From RGIG5050 sp045636065 (GTDB taxonomy: Bacteria > Verrucomicrobiota > Kiritimatiellia > RFP12 > UBA1067), in the NCBI GenBank assembly GCA_045636065.1, contig JAZTWW010000026.1, positions 1 through 64,000 of the forward strand: DNA of 64,000 nt. The letters run 5' to 3'. How positions within the stretch are numbered: the stretch's first letter is position 1; each line of letters begins with the position of its first letter. The notes under the pieces were generated by a model that did no database searches, had not been told where the DNA came from, and worked only from the letters and a program-made list of their open reading frames with translations. Shown here piece by piece: positions 17,902 through 26,019 of this stretch. The position numbers and the translations under genes are program-made.

Positions 17902-18953
17902 AAAGCACAATCGTTATGCTCTTCTTCGCATTCCCGCTGATTCTGAATGCAGTAGGGCCAAGCGCTGAAGAGTTGGCCTTGGCAAAGGCACGCAATAGTG
18001 GTGCAGAGGCAAAAGAATATCTCCGCGTGGTAGATCAAGACGGCGTGCCGGTTTTCGGGGCAAAAATTGATGGAGGGTTGCAAACGGGAGGTGGTTATAA
18101 CGACTACACTCCTATCAGAGGTGCAACAGACACAAACGGCGAGTTTGTAGTGCAAGGAAAGTGTACGAATAGAATCAGATGTGGCATAACAAAGGAAGGC
18201 TACTATGCGTCTGAATTCGTATTGCCGAACTATGCCTATAGGCATACATTCAAAGATGGTAAATGGCAACCTTATGGTTCGCAGCACACAGTTGTACTCA
18301 AGAAAATAATCGCTCCGGTCGATCTGACCCATCCAAATCCACAAAGGCGTCAAAATCCCGATGTGAGTGCGTGGCATGGATACGATTTAGAACAATGTGA
18401 ATGGCTGCCACCATATGGATGTGGAAGACATGCCGATATGCTTGTTCGAATTACAACTAACTTCGTCGATTCACACGACTTTAAAGTCTCTATGGAGATT
18501 TCGTTTACTAACAATCCATTTGCCGGAGCATATCTGTTGAAGAAAGACCCGTGTTCTGAGATGAAATCAATATACAAAGCAGATACAAATGCTGAATATA
18601 AGACGTCATTTGAATATCTGCATGAAGAGCATCCGATAATACATCGGGAACCTATTGTGTATGTGCAAGGTGTGAATAAAACAGACACTAGACTTGACAG
18701 GGATTCATATCTTGTATTTCGAACTCGGACAAAGATTGACCGTGATGGCAATTTGGAGTCCGCCCATTATGGCAAAATATATGGTCCTTGGGAAATCTTT
18801 CGTGCCATGCATGCATATGGAGTATATTTTAATCCTGAGCCAAATAATAATAATCTTGAAGACATAGAGACCGCGGAGCATTCTTGCATGTTGCAGCGTC
18901 AGCGCGAAGAGCCTCCGTACAAGAAGAAACGCAAGTCTCTTTGGCCTTTTTGA
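17898..18953 (+). CDS. exported partner protein A with carboxypeptidase-regulatory-like domain
   Basis: 351 residues with a clear signal peptide (MKSTIVMLFFAFPLILNA). Residues about 40-135 look like a carboxypeptidase-regulatory/Cna-B-type beta-sandwich (VVDQDGVPVFGAKI ... TNGEFVV). The C-terminal ~200 residues form a domain I do not recognise, marked by SFTNNPFAGAY and by YLVFRTRTKIDRDG...YGKIYG. That domain recurs in the truncated copy at 19068-19454 and in the gene at 19527-20576. Start ATG overlaps the giant gene's TGA, so translation is coupled and the two products probably act together, for example as binding partner, chaperone or neutraliser of the hydrolase. GC content is clearly lower than in the flanking housekeeping genes. 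Confidence 0.8.
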   Translation: MKSTIVMLFFAFPLILNAVGPSAEELALAKARNSGAEAKEYLRVVDQDGVPVFGAKIDGGLQTGGGYNDYTPIRGATDTNGEFVVQGKCTNRIRCGITKEGYYASEFVLPNYAYRHTFKDGKWQPYGSQHTVVLKKIIAPVDLTHPNPQRRQNPDVSAWHGYDLEQCEWLPPYGCGRHADMLVRITTNFVDSHDFKVSMEISFTNNPFAGAYLLKKDPCSEMKSIYKADTNAEYKTSFEYLHEEHPIIHREPIVYVQGVNKTDTRLDRDSYLVFRTRTKIDRDGNLESAHYGKIYGPWEIFRAMHAYGVYFNPEPNNNNLEDIETAEHSCMLQRQREEPPYKKKRKSLWPF

Positions 18954-18976
18954 GGACATTGAGGAGGAGAATGATC

Positions 18977-19117
18977 ATGCCGAAGAACAAAACCCTTTCT
19001 GACGCCAAGAGTGCGAAGAACGACGAGTTCTACACGCAGTACGCCGACATCCAGAAGGAGGTGAACAATGGACGTATGTTTCACGAACAATCCATTTGCG
19101 GGGGCATATACATGTAA
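18977..19117 (+). pseudogene. 5' fragment of an EcoRI-type adenine DNA methyltransferase gene
   Basis: A strong ribosome site (AGGAGGAG, 18962-18969) precedes ATG 18977. The first 30 codons read MPKNKTLSDAKSAKNDEFYT followed by QYADIQKEVN, which matches the very N-terminus of EcoRI-family adenine-specific methyltransferases (PF13651), where the K-N-D-E-F-Y-T-Q block is conserved. After about codon 30 (position 19066) the sequence switches abruptly to the partner-protein repeat in another frame and the frame closes at 19117. No catalytic motif is left. Recognition rests on the N-terminal motif only. Confidence 0.65.
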
Positions 19118-19454
19118 AAAGAAGACAGATTCTGTTCTGTCTTGGGATGGATATGTCGATGCCGACAAGAACTTTGCGACGATGTTCAGATATACTTTTG
19201 AGAGGAGACCAGATGGGGTTCGAATAGTCGATACCCTGCCTGAGGACTCTTATATGGTGTTCCGCACGCGCACGGAACCTGATGATAGCGGCAATCTCGT
19301 GGCGGCACATTATGGAGTCATTTCTGGCGCGTGGCTGCTGGGCAGTGAAACGATGCGTGTCGGTGATGCCTGTTTTAACATGTGTGCGAACGATGTTGGT
19401 ATAGATGACGGTTATTATTTGAGGAAGGCTGTTGAAGGACTTGATGCAAAGTAG
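19068..19454 (+). pseudogene. truncated partner-protein copy B
   Basis: An open frame of 128 codons that aligns with the C-terminal half of protein A: CFTNNPFAGAYTCKKK matches SFTNNPFAGAYLLKKD, and YMVFRTRTEPDDSG...AAHYGVISG matches the end of A. The signal peptide and beta-sandwich domain are missing; the methyltransferase fragment has replaced them. Without a signal it could not be exported as A is. It may be translated from the methyltransferase fragment's ribosome site region, but I treat it as a remnant. Confidence 0.7.
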
Positions 19455-19456
19455 TG

Positions 19457-19530
19457 ACGGACGATGTCGCGTACTTCTATATGTGTTCAGGTTCTACGAG
19501 CAACTTATGACAGCAGGAGGCTTTGTATGA
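19457..19530 (+). pseudogene. remnant of the 3' end of a second giant hydrolase gene
   Basis: Right after copy B the DNA encodes D-V-A-Y-F-Y and, after a 2-base frame change at TATATG (19478-19483), Y-V-F-R-F-Y-E-Q-L-M-T-A-G-G-F-V then TGA at 19528-19530. This aligns residue for residue, with equal length to the stop, with the giant protein's end (D-M-A-Y-F-Y-V-Y-P-L-Y-D-G-L-K-T-K-G-N-L-K). The TGA overlaps the ATG of the next partner gene exactly as in the intact pair. Confidence 0.7.
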
Positions 19531-20576
19531 AATTGCCAAGATTGTGCTTTGCAGCGTTTCTAATTATAGGTGTCTATACTGCGTCTTTTGCCGATTTAGC
19601 CACGCTTGGAGTGCTTGTTGTAGACGATGATGATGGTAGCCCAATAGAGGGAGTTGAGGTGCGCGGTGTATTCAGAATAAATTCAGGATGGATGGCATGG
19701 AAGGGTGCTGCTCTTCCAAACTTGGATACAGCATTTACAGATAAGGATGGACGATGCATGGTCAAAGGCACAACGAATTGCGGGATGGCTGGCGCTGCTG
19801 CAATATCTGTACCGCATGGATATTACGTGCCTAACTACGGGGAGAAAAGGAAATTCACCGGCAAGAACATTCTTGGAGTATGGCAGCCCAATGACCTTGT
19901 AGTGACGTTGAAGCTGCAACGGGTTGAATGCCCTATTCCGCTTTTCGTTAAACAGGTTGGCAGGCACGTCCCGCTTAATTCCCACAAGGATATATTCCCT
20001 TCTGGGGAGGATGTCATCCGGTTCGATTTCCTTAAGGGTGATTGGCTGCCGCCAGTCGGGGAAGGGGAGGTGGCCGATGTGGAATTCAAGCGTCTGCCAA
20101 GAGAGGATCTCGGGATAGGGGTAAATGGTGCAGGCATAACTGGGGAATCGTACAGGGATTCCATGTCCGTCAGATTCACCGGAGAGGGCAATGGCCTTGT
20201 GGAGATGCCCTGCATAGGATGCAATGCTCTTAAGATACGCACTGCGCCCGAAGATGGATATAACGAAGGCTACATGTGCTGGGACGGATATGACAGGAGC
20301 ATGACAAGGGACTGCAGCTATGACAGGAACAGGTGTTTTGCGTTCAGAATCAGAACGGAAAGGGATGAATCAGGCAAGATCACCCGCGCGTATTACGGAA
20401 AGATCTATGGCGACATAAGCTTCCTCTACGAATACAGGCCAGGCGGCAAATCGATTCCCGTATCTGCGGTGAATATGCGCTACTATCTCAACCCTACTCC
20501 GCTTGACCGCAACCTGGAGTGGAACATGCACAATCTTTGCAAGACACCTGGTGATCTGCATAATCCTGAAAGATGA
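19527..20576 (+). CDS. exported partner protein C
   Basis: 349 residues with signal peptide MKLPRLCFAAFLIIGVYTASFA. AGGAGG at 19515-19520 lies six bases before ATG 19527, fixing the start. Residues about 25-130 form a carboxypeptidase-regulatory-like beta domain (LVVDDDDGSPIEGVEVRG...DKDGRCMVKG). The C-terminal part carries the same marker as proteins A and B (CFAFRIRTERDESGKITRAY then YGKIYG), but the middle has diverged. It is the intact third member of this local family and sits behind the decayed 3' end of a second giant gene, so it is probably an orphan partner. Function unknown. Confidence 0.8.
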   Translation: MKLPRLCFAAFLIIGVYTASFADLATLGVLVVDDDDGSPIEGVEVRGVFRINSGWMAWKGAALPNLDTAFTDKDGRCMVKGTTNCGMAGAAAISVPHGYYVPNYGEKRKFTGKNILGVWQPNDLVVTLKLQRVECPIPLFVKQVGRHVPLNSHKDIFPSGEDVIRFDFLKGDWLPPVGEGEVADVEFKRLPREDLGIGVNGAGITGESYRDSMSVRFTGEGNGLVEMPCIGCNALKIRTAPEDGYNEGYMCWDGYDRSMTRDCSYDRNRCFAFRIRTERDESGKITRAYYGKIYGDISFLYEYRPGGKSIPVSAVNMRYYLNPTPLDRNLEWNMHNLCKTPGDLHNPER

Positions 20577-20603
20577 TGCCTTAGGAGATGGCGGTATTGG
20601 CTT

Positions 20604-20688
20604 GGGGATTGTTTTGGGAAGGGATCAAAGGGATAAACGCGATAAAAGCGATAAATCCGAGTGAATGGACTTTGATTGGGCAAGAGCG
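20604..20688 (+). repeat. dispersed repeat with four 9-bp units, copy 1
   Basis: Four tandem 9-mers GGGATCAAA, GGGATAAAC, GCGATAAAA, GCGATAAAT (20621-20656), preceded by a GGGGATT...GGGAA block and followed by TCC...TGGACTTTGATTGGGCAAGAGCG. The same arrangement occurs inverted at 37231-37318 and 37673-37762. This copy fills most of the 147-base gap between the convergent partner-C and uup genes; I see no gene or clear terminator there. Confidence 0.75.
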
Positions 20689-20723
20689 ATAATGAGGCAC
20701 ATAACGCGCCACGACATTTCGCA

Positions 20724-22508
20724 TCAGCTGGCGCGTTCTTCGAGTTCGGCCCAACGCTCGACTGATTCCTCAAGGGAGGCCCTGAGCGGGGCGAGCCTTT
20801 CCGAAAGCTCCTTGGCCCGGGCCGGGTCTCGCGAGTAGAGGGAAGGGGACTGAAGCTCCTCCTCGATCGAGGCGATCTCCTTCTCAAGCGCTTCGATCTT
20901 GGCAGGAAGCGCGTCGAGTTCGCGCTGCTCCTTGTACGAAAGCTTCTTGGGCGCATTGGCGGCGGCATCCGGGATACTGGGGGCTCCACCGGGCTTCACG
21001 GATACGGCGCCGCCTTCTTCCGCCTCCTTGCGCGCAAGATGGCTCTTAAGATCGCGCGACGCCTCCTCATATCCGCCGGCGCTTTGGATTACGCTCCCGT
21101 CGCCCGTCAGCACGAAGCAGCTTGTGACGACATTGTCGAGAAAGGTCCTGTCGTGGCTTACAAGAAGTATCGTACCCTTGTACGACATCAGCTGCTCTTC
21201 AAGAAGCTCAAGGGTCTCGATGTCGAGATCGTTCGTCGGCTCGTCGAGGACAAGCAGGTTCCCGGGCTCGCGGAACCTCAAGGCGATCATGAGCCTTGCA
21301 CGTTCGCCGCCTGAAAGCGCCTTTACTGGCGTTCTGGCGCGCTCCGGCGTGAAGAGGAAATCCTGAAGGTATCCGTAGACGTGGCGCTTGACGCCGCACA
21401 CCGTAACCTCGTCGGTGTCCGAGGCGATGTTCTCGACAACCGTCTTCTCCGGATCGAGCCCCGCCCTCAGCTGGTCGAGAAAGGCCATCGAGACGCGCGA
21501 GCCTATTTTCACCGACCCTTCCTGGGGAGTAAGATCCCCTGTAAGGAGCTTTAAAAGCGTCGTCTTCCCCGAGCCGTTCGCGCCGACAAGTCCGATGCGC
21601 TCGCCTCTTAGGACAGTTGCTGTAAAATCCTTGATGACGGGCCGATCCGTCCCGGGATACGCGAAAGAGACGTTCTCGGCCTTCACGACCTGCACCCCGC
21701 CCTGGTCGGCCGCATCGAGGCGCAATGTGGCCGTGCCTGCCTGATGCCGCCTTGCGGCGAACTCCGCCCTCAACTTCTTGAGCGCCGCGACGCGCCCCTC
21801 GTTCCTCGTCGTCCTCGCCTTGACCCCGCGCCGTATCCACGCCTCCTCCACGGCGAGCTTCTTGGACTTCCTCTCCCAGTAGACGGCCTCGTCCGAGAGG
21901 AGATCGGCCTTGCGCTTGAGGAACGTGGCGTAGTCGCAGTTCCACCCGGCTAGCTCGCCCCTGTCGAGATCGAGGATCCGCGTTGCGACCCGTTGGAGGA
22001 ACGCGCGGTCGTGCGTCACGAAGAGGCATGCGGCGCGGCTCCGCCTCAAGTACGCCTCTAGCCATTCGATCGTGGCGATATCGAGGTGGTTCGTAGGCTC
22101 GTCCAGAAGGAGGAGGTCGGGGTCGCTCGCAAGGGCGGCAGCTAGAAAGACGCGCCGCCTCATCCCGCCGGAAAGGCTGTTGAAGGGCGTTTCGGGCTTG
22201 AGCCCCAGCTGCGAGATGAACCTCGCCGACGCACCCTCGGTTATGCCGGAGACCTCGCCGACGCTTCCGGGCCTATCATGCGGAACGTCCTGCTCCAGAT
22301 ACGCTATCTTGAGCCCGGGCTTTGCGATTATCTCGCCGCTGTCGGGCTCGATCAGCCCCGCGATGACCTTGAGAAGGGTGGACTTGCCCTCGCCGTTCCT
22401 GCCGGTGACGGCGCTGCGCTCGCCAGGCGCGATCGAAAGCGACACCCCGTCCAGCACGGCGGGGCCGCCGAACTGCACGCTCAGATCGCGAAGTGAGATT
22501 ATTGCCAT
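20724..22508 (-). CDS. uup: ABC-F family ATPase, Uup type
   Basis: 594 residues with two ATP-binding cassettes and no membrane segments. Walker A motifs are TGRNGEGKST and VGANGSGKTT, signatures LSGGMRRR and LSGGERARL. The FLDNVVTSCFVLTGDGSV block after the second cassette and the C-terminal coiled coil of about 70 residues (EQRELDALPAKIEALEKEIA onward) are typical of Uup, which binds ribosomes or branched DNA and reduces precise transposon excision. The start at 22508 is fixed by a promoter whose -10 box ends six bases upstream, so an upstream in-frame ATG at 22586 lies before the promoter and is not used. Confidence 0.9.
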   Translation of the reverse strand: MAIISLRDLSVQFGGPAVLDGVSLSIAPGERSAVTGRNGEGKSTLLKVIAGLIEPDSGEIIAKPGLKIAYLEQDVPHDRPGSVGEVSGITEGASARFISQLGLKPETPFNSLSGGMRRRVFLAAALASDPDLLLLDEPTNHLDIATIEWLEAYLRRSRAACLFVTHDRAFLQRVATRILDLDRGELAGWNCDYATFLKRKADLLSDEAVYWERKSKKLAVEEAWIRRGVKARTTRNEGRVAALKKLRAEFAARRHQAGTATLRLDAADQGGVQVVKAENVSFAYPGTDRPVIKDFTATVLRGERIGLVGANGSGKTTLLKLLTGDLTPQEGSVKIGSRVSMAFLDQLRAGLDPEKTVVENIASDTDEVTVCGVKRHVYGYLQDFLFTPERARTPVKALSGGERARLMIALRFREPGNLLVLDEPTNDLDIETLELLEEQLMSYKGTILLVSHDRTFLDNVVTSCFVLTGDGSVIQSAGGYEEASRDLKSHLARKEAEEGGAVSVKPGGAPSIPDAAANAPKKLSYKEQRELDALPAKIEALEKEIASIEEELQSPSLYSRDPARAKELSERLAPLRASLEESVERWAELEERAS

Positions 22509-22514
22509 GGCCGT

Positions 22515-22543
22515 ATTATACCAGATTCTATTGCATTTTTCAA
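22515..22543 (-). promoter_or_regulatory. promoter of uup (minus strand)
   Basis: Read on the minus strand: TTGAAA (22543-22538), 17-bp spacer, TATAAT (22520-22515) preceded by TGG. Six bases then the ATG, so leaderless. It is back to back with the hisI promoter, the two -35 boxes being less than ten bases apart. Confidence 0.75.
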
Positions 22544-22550
22544 ATTCGGG

Positions 22551-22580
22551 TTGCAAAGCCATGGGTGATTTTGGTATACT
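22551..22580 (+). promoter_or_regulatory. promoter of hisI
   Basis: TTGCAA (22551-22556), 18-bp spacer, TATACT (22575-22580) preceded by TGG. Eleven bases separate it from ATG 22592, leaving a leader of about four bases. Confidence 0.68.
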
Positions 22581-22591
22581 ATACAACCGCT

Positions 22592-23035
22592 ATGTCAGAA
22601 CTAGAAGAAACAAATACGCTCCGCCTCGATTTCACGAAGCTGGAGAAGGTCGGCGCCCAGGTGTCCGAAACGCGCGCGAAAGGCCCCGAGTGCGATCCGG
22701 GGGTCATCCCCGTCGCCGTGCAGAACGCGGACACCAAAGAGGTCATCCTCGTCGCCTACACGAACGAGTTCGCCATGAAGGAGAGCTTCAGGCGGCGCAA
22801 GCTCATTCTCTGGTCCACGAGCCGCAACAAGCTGTGGTTCAAGGGCGAGACGAGCGGCGAGACGTTCGACCTCGTCGAGGCTTACGTCAACTGCGAGCAG
22901 AACTCGCTCCTGTACGTCGTCAGGCCCTGCAGGGGCGGCATCTGCCACACGAAGAACTCGGCCGGCGAGCCCCGCAACTGCTACTACAGGCGAATCGATT
23001 TCGACACCATGGAATTGACAAACGTCAATCCGTAA
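22592..23035 (+). CDS. hisI: phosphoribosyl-AMP cyclohydrolase
   Basis: 147 residues, stand-alone PRA-CH domain (no HisE pyrophosphatase fused). It opens the adenine ring of phosphoribosyl-AMP, the third step of histidine synthesis. Family blocks LWSTSRNKLWFKGETSG and RGGICHTKN with the zinc-ligand Cys are present. The metal-binding triad usually written D-C-D-x-D reads N-C-E-Q-N here (VNCEQNSLLYVV), a variant described in the findings. The start is the first ATG after the promoter. It is divergent from uup and no other his gene is in the window. secG follows after 21 bases. Confidence 0.88.
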   Translation: MSELEETNTLRLDFTKLEKVGAQVSETRAKGPECDPGVIPVAVQNADTKEVILVAYTNEFAMKESFRRRKLILWSTSRNKLWFKGETSGETFDLVEAYVNCEQNSLLYVVRPCRGGICHTKNSAGEPRNCYYRRIDFDTMELTNVNP

Positions 23036-23056
23036 ACAATCAAGGAGAAGGTTAAA

Positions 23057-23407
23057 ATGGCGTTCATCATAGGTCTTCTGTATGTCGTGGAGGTTTTCGT
23101 TTGCCTCCTTCTTGCGTTCGCGGTCATGCTCCAGAAACCGAAAGAGGGTGGTCTCGGCGGCCTTGGCGGCGGCATGGGCGAAGCCGTGTTCGGCGCGGAC
23201 GCGGGCAATGTCCTCGTGAAGGCGACGATAGTCCTCGGAACGGTGTTTCTCATCAATACGCTCGCCCTCGCGCGCCTTACATCGCAGCGCGGTTCCGCTA
23301 GCGTCATGGCGAGCGTCGCGGCCCCGGCGGCCGAGACTGCTCCCGTCCAGGCGCTTCCCGACGCGCTCCCCGACGTTCCCGCCGTCCCCGCAGGCGACGC
23401 GCAGTAA
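23057..23407 (+). CDS. secG: preprotein translocase subunit SecG
   Basis: 116 residues: two transmembrane helices (about 3-23 and 52-72) around a short cytoplasmic loop with the family hallmark MLQKPKEGGLGGLGG and the MGEAVFGA segment. SecG joins SecY and SecE in the Sec translocon. The C-terminal 40 residues are a Pro/Ala-rich extension of no known role. AAGGAGAAGG lies directly upstream of the ATG. Confidence 0.92.
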   Translation: MAFIIGLLYVVEVFVCLLLAFAVMLQKPKEGGLGGLGGGMGEAVFGADAGNVLVKATIVLGTVFLINTLALARLTSQRGSASVMASVAAPAAETAPVQALPDALPDVPAVPAGDAQ

Positions 23408-23439
23408 CTTCCCATCAAGCAGGTTAAGGAGCGCTTGAC

Positions 23440-25053
23440 ATGGATATGGAAGCCTGGAAGGAAGTCGAGGCTGCGATAGCGGCCTCGAAGGGCACGACGA
23501 TCAAGGATCTCTTCGCCGCCGACCCGGACCGTGCGCGCAAGTACACGCTCAAGGCGGCCGGCTGGATGCTCGACTACTCCAAGAACAGGCTCGACAGGAG
23601 GACCTTGAAGGCCCTCCTCGCGCTTGCCGAGGCGTCGAACCTCAAGTCCGAGATCGAGAGGATGTTCACCGGCGAGAAGATCAACGTCACCGAGAACCGC
23701 GCCGTTTTGCATACGGCCCTTCGCAACTGCGATCCCGAGGCCAAGGTCTTCGTGGACGGCGTTGACGTGATGCCCGCCGTGCGCGAGGTCCTCGCGAAGA
23801 TGTCCGACTTCTCCGACAGGGTCAGGAAGGGCGTCCACCGCGGCTTCACCGGCAAGCGCATCAAGAACATCGTCAACATCGGCATCGGCGGCAGCGATCT
23901 CGGGCCCGTCATGGCTACGATCGCCCTCAAGCCCTACTCCAAGCGCTCGATAAGAAGCTTCTTCGTATCCAACGTCGACGCCACCCACATCGCCGAGACG
24001 CTTCGCGGCCTCAAGGCGGAAGAGACCCTCTTCATCGTCGCCTCCAAGACGTTCACCACGCAGGAGACGATGACGAACGCCCTCACCGCGCGCGACTGGC
24101 TCGTGCACGAGCTCAGAAGCGAAAAGGCCGTCGCCAACCACTTCGTCGCCGTATCCACGAACGCCGAGGAGGTCTCCAAATTCGGCATCGACACGGCGAA
24201 CATGTTCGGGTTCTGGGACTGGGTCGGCGGCCGCTATTCGCTCCCAAGCGCGATCGGCCTCTCGCTCATGCTCTCCATCGGCCCCGCCAATTTCAGGAAG
24301 CTCCTCAAGGGCTACTGGAAGATGGACACGCACTTCAGGACGGCGAAGTTCGAGAGGAACATGCCCGTCATACTCGCGCTTCTCGGGATCCTCTACTCTA
24401 ACGGCTACGGCGCCGAAAGCTACTGCGTCCTTCCGTACGACCAGTACCTCTCGCGCTTCCCGGCGTATCTCCAGCAGATGGACATGGAGTCGAACGGCAA
24501 GAGCGTCCAGAAGGACGGCAAGCCCGTCACCTACTCCACCGGTCCGATCGAATGGGGCGAGCCCGGCACGAACGGCCAGCACAGCTTCTACCAGCTCATC
24601 CACCAGGGAACGCACCTCATCCCCTGCGACTTCATCGGCTGCTGCCTCACGCACAACCCCGCCGGCGACCACCACGACAAGCTCATGGCGAACCTTTTCG
24701 CGCAGACCGCCGCCCTCGCCTTCGGCAAGACGGCCGACGAGTGCCGCAAGGAAGGCGACAGCGAGGATCTCGTTCCCTTCAAGACGTTCGAGGGCAACCG
24801 CCCGACGAATACGCTCCTTACCGCGGCGCTCACGCCCGAGACGCTCGGCGCTCTCATAGCGCTCTACGAGCACAAGGTGTTCGTGCAGGGCGTCATCTGG
24901 AACGTCTACTCGTACGACCAGTGGGGCGTGCAGCTCGGCAAGGTCCTCGCCAAGGGGATCCTCAAGGATCTTGAGGCGGACAAGCCTTCGCTTGCGCACG
25001 ACTCCTCCACGAACCAGCTCATTGAAGCATACCGCAATGCGTTGAGGCGTTAA
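23440..25053 (+). CDS. pgi: glucose-6-phosphate isomerase
   Basis: 537 residues. It interconverts glucose-6-phosphate and fructose-6-phosphate in glycolysis. Signatures are NIGIGGSDLGPVMA (about 147-160), SKTFTTQETMTN, the GRYSLPSAIGL block and the catalytic region GQHSFYQLIHQGT. The length matches the larger bacterial Pgi type. The stop codon overlaps the next start (TAATG), so the coiled-coil gene is coupled to it. Spacing to secG upstream is 32 bases, consistent with one transcript. Confidence 0.95.
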   Translation: MDMEAWKEVEAAIAASKGTTIKDLFAADPDRARKYTLKAAGWMLDYSKNRLDRRTLKALLALAEASNLKSEIERMFTGEKINVTENRAVLHTALRNCDPEAKVFVDGVDVMPAVREVLAKMSDFSDRVRKGVHRGFTGKRIKNIVNIGIGGSDLGPVMATIALKPYSKRSIRSFFVSNVDATHIAETLRGLKAEETLFIVASKTFTTQETMTNALTARDWLVHELRSEKAVANHFVAVSTNAEEVSKFGIDTANMFGFWDWVGGRYSLPSAIGLSLMLSIGPANFRKLLKGYWKMDTHFRTAKFERNMPVILALLGILYSNGYGAESYCVLPYDQYLSRFPAYLQQMDMESNGKSVQKDGKPVTYSTGPIEWGEPGTNGQHSFYQLIHQGTHLIPCDFIGCCLTHNPAGDHHDKLMANLFAQTAALAFGKTADECRKEGDSEDLVPFKTFEGNRPTNTLLTAALTPETLGALIALYEHKVFVQGVIWNVYSYDQWGVQLGKVLAKGILKDLEADKPSLAHDSSTNQLIEAYRNALRR

Positions 25054-26012
25054 TGGAGAAGAAGTGGTATCTTAGGACGGCCGAAGGCAAGGTCTTCGGC
25101 CCGATCGAGTTCGAGACGCTCAAGGCCTGGGCGCGCGACGGGCGCGTCGAGCCTTTCGCGGGCGTCTCAACCGATCTCAAGAACTGGGTTCTCGCATCGC
25201 TCAAGCCCGAGCTTGAGCTTGAATGGGTCATCGAGAACGAGCCCGGCCGCTTCTACGGCCCTACGCACCGCTCCGTCATCGACGATCTCATTAGGCAGGG
25301 GGCTCTCGGCGAAGGCCGCAGGCTCTACCGCGACGACCACGACGGCGCGCTTCTTGGAGACCTCAAGGAGCGCTCGCAGGCACAGGCCCTTACAATCGAG
25401 CAGCAGCGCGCCCAGTCCCAGGCCGACCAGAAGACGATTTCCGCCCTTGAGGCGCGCGTCAAGGGCCTTGAGGAGGAGAACGCCGCTCTCAAGGCTGCGT
25501 CCATCGCCTCCAAGAAGTCCTACGAGGGCGTCAGAAGCGAGCTTGAAAGCGCCCGCAGCGATCTAGAGGAATCGAAGGCCCAGCTTGCGGCGAGCCGCAA
25601 GGAGACCGAGTTCCACAAGCAGCAGCTTGAAACGAGCCGCGCCGAGTGCGAAAGGCAGCGTACGGTCATTGCAGGCCTCAAGGCCGTGGCCGACAACGCC
25701 TCGTCCGCCAAGGACGCGCGCGAGCAGGAGATTGCGAGCCTCAGGCGCACGGCCGCCCGCGAGCTCGCCGCCCGCGACAAGGAGATCGAGAACCTGCGCG
25801 CCGAGGTGTCCAGGCTCACGACGAGCCCGAAGCGCCATTGGGAGACGACGGTGTTCGAGCCGGAGGTCGTGAGCGCAGATCCGCCTCCGCCCACGGCGAA
25901 GACGCTTTTCCAGCAGCACGCCAACTCCGGCCTCGCCGCGCTCGAGCGCCAGGCGCAGAGCGAGCTTGCAAGGATGGGTGCGGACGATCTGAGGAAGATT
26001 TTCGGGAGGTAG
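25053..26012 (+). CDS. GYF_2-domain coiled-coil protein, first paralog
   Basis: 319 residues, no signal peptide or membrane segment. Residues 1-60 form a GYF_2/DUF4339-type domain (KKWYLRTAEGKVFGPIEFET), followed by a second diverged copy (about 65-105, GRFYGPTHRSVIDDLIRQGA). Residues 110-255 are a long charged coiled coil. The last 30 residues include GLAALERQAQSELARMGADD, reminiscent of short helical segments that follow GYF_2 domains. GYF_2 domains are protein-interaction modules often found next to membrane or secretion proteins. It is followed after seven bases by a paralog with the same layout. Function unknown. Confidence 0.75.
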   Translation: MEKKWYLRTAEGKVFGPIEFETLKAWARDGRVEPFAGVSTDLKNWVLASLKPELELEWVIENEPGRFYGPTHRSVIDDLIRQGALGEGRRLYRDDHDGALLGDLKERSQAQALTIEQQRAQSQADQKTISALEARVKGLEEENAALKAASIASKKSYEGVRSELESARSDLEESKAQLAASRKETEFHKQQLETSRAECERQRTVIAGLKAVADNASSAKDAREQEIASLRRTAARELAARDKEIENLRAEVSRLTTSPKRHWETTVFEPEVVSADPPPPTAKTLFQQHANSGLAALERQAQSELARMGADDLRKIFGR

Positions 26013-26019
26013 TAGGAAG

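Noticed and set aside
18977..19117. Functional small restriction-modification gene
   Set aside because: Only the first 30 methyltransferase codons remain and neither the SAM-binding nor the catalytic motif is encoded, so it is called a fragment.
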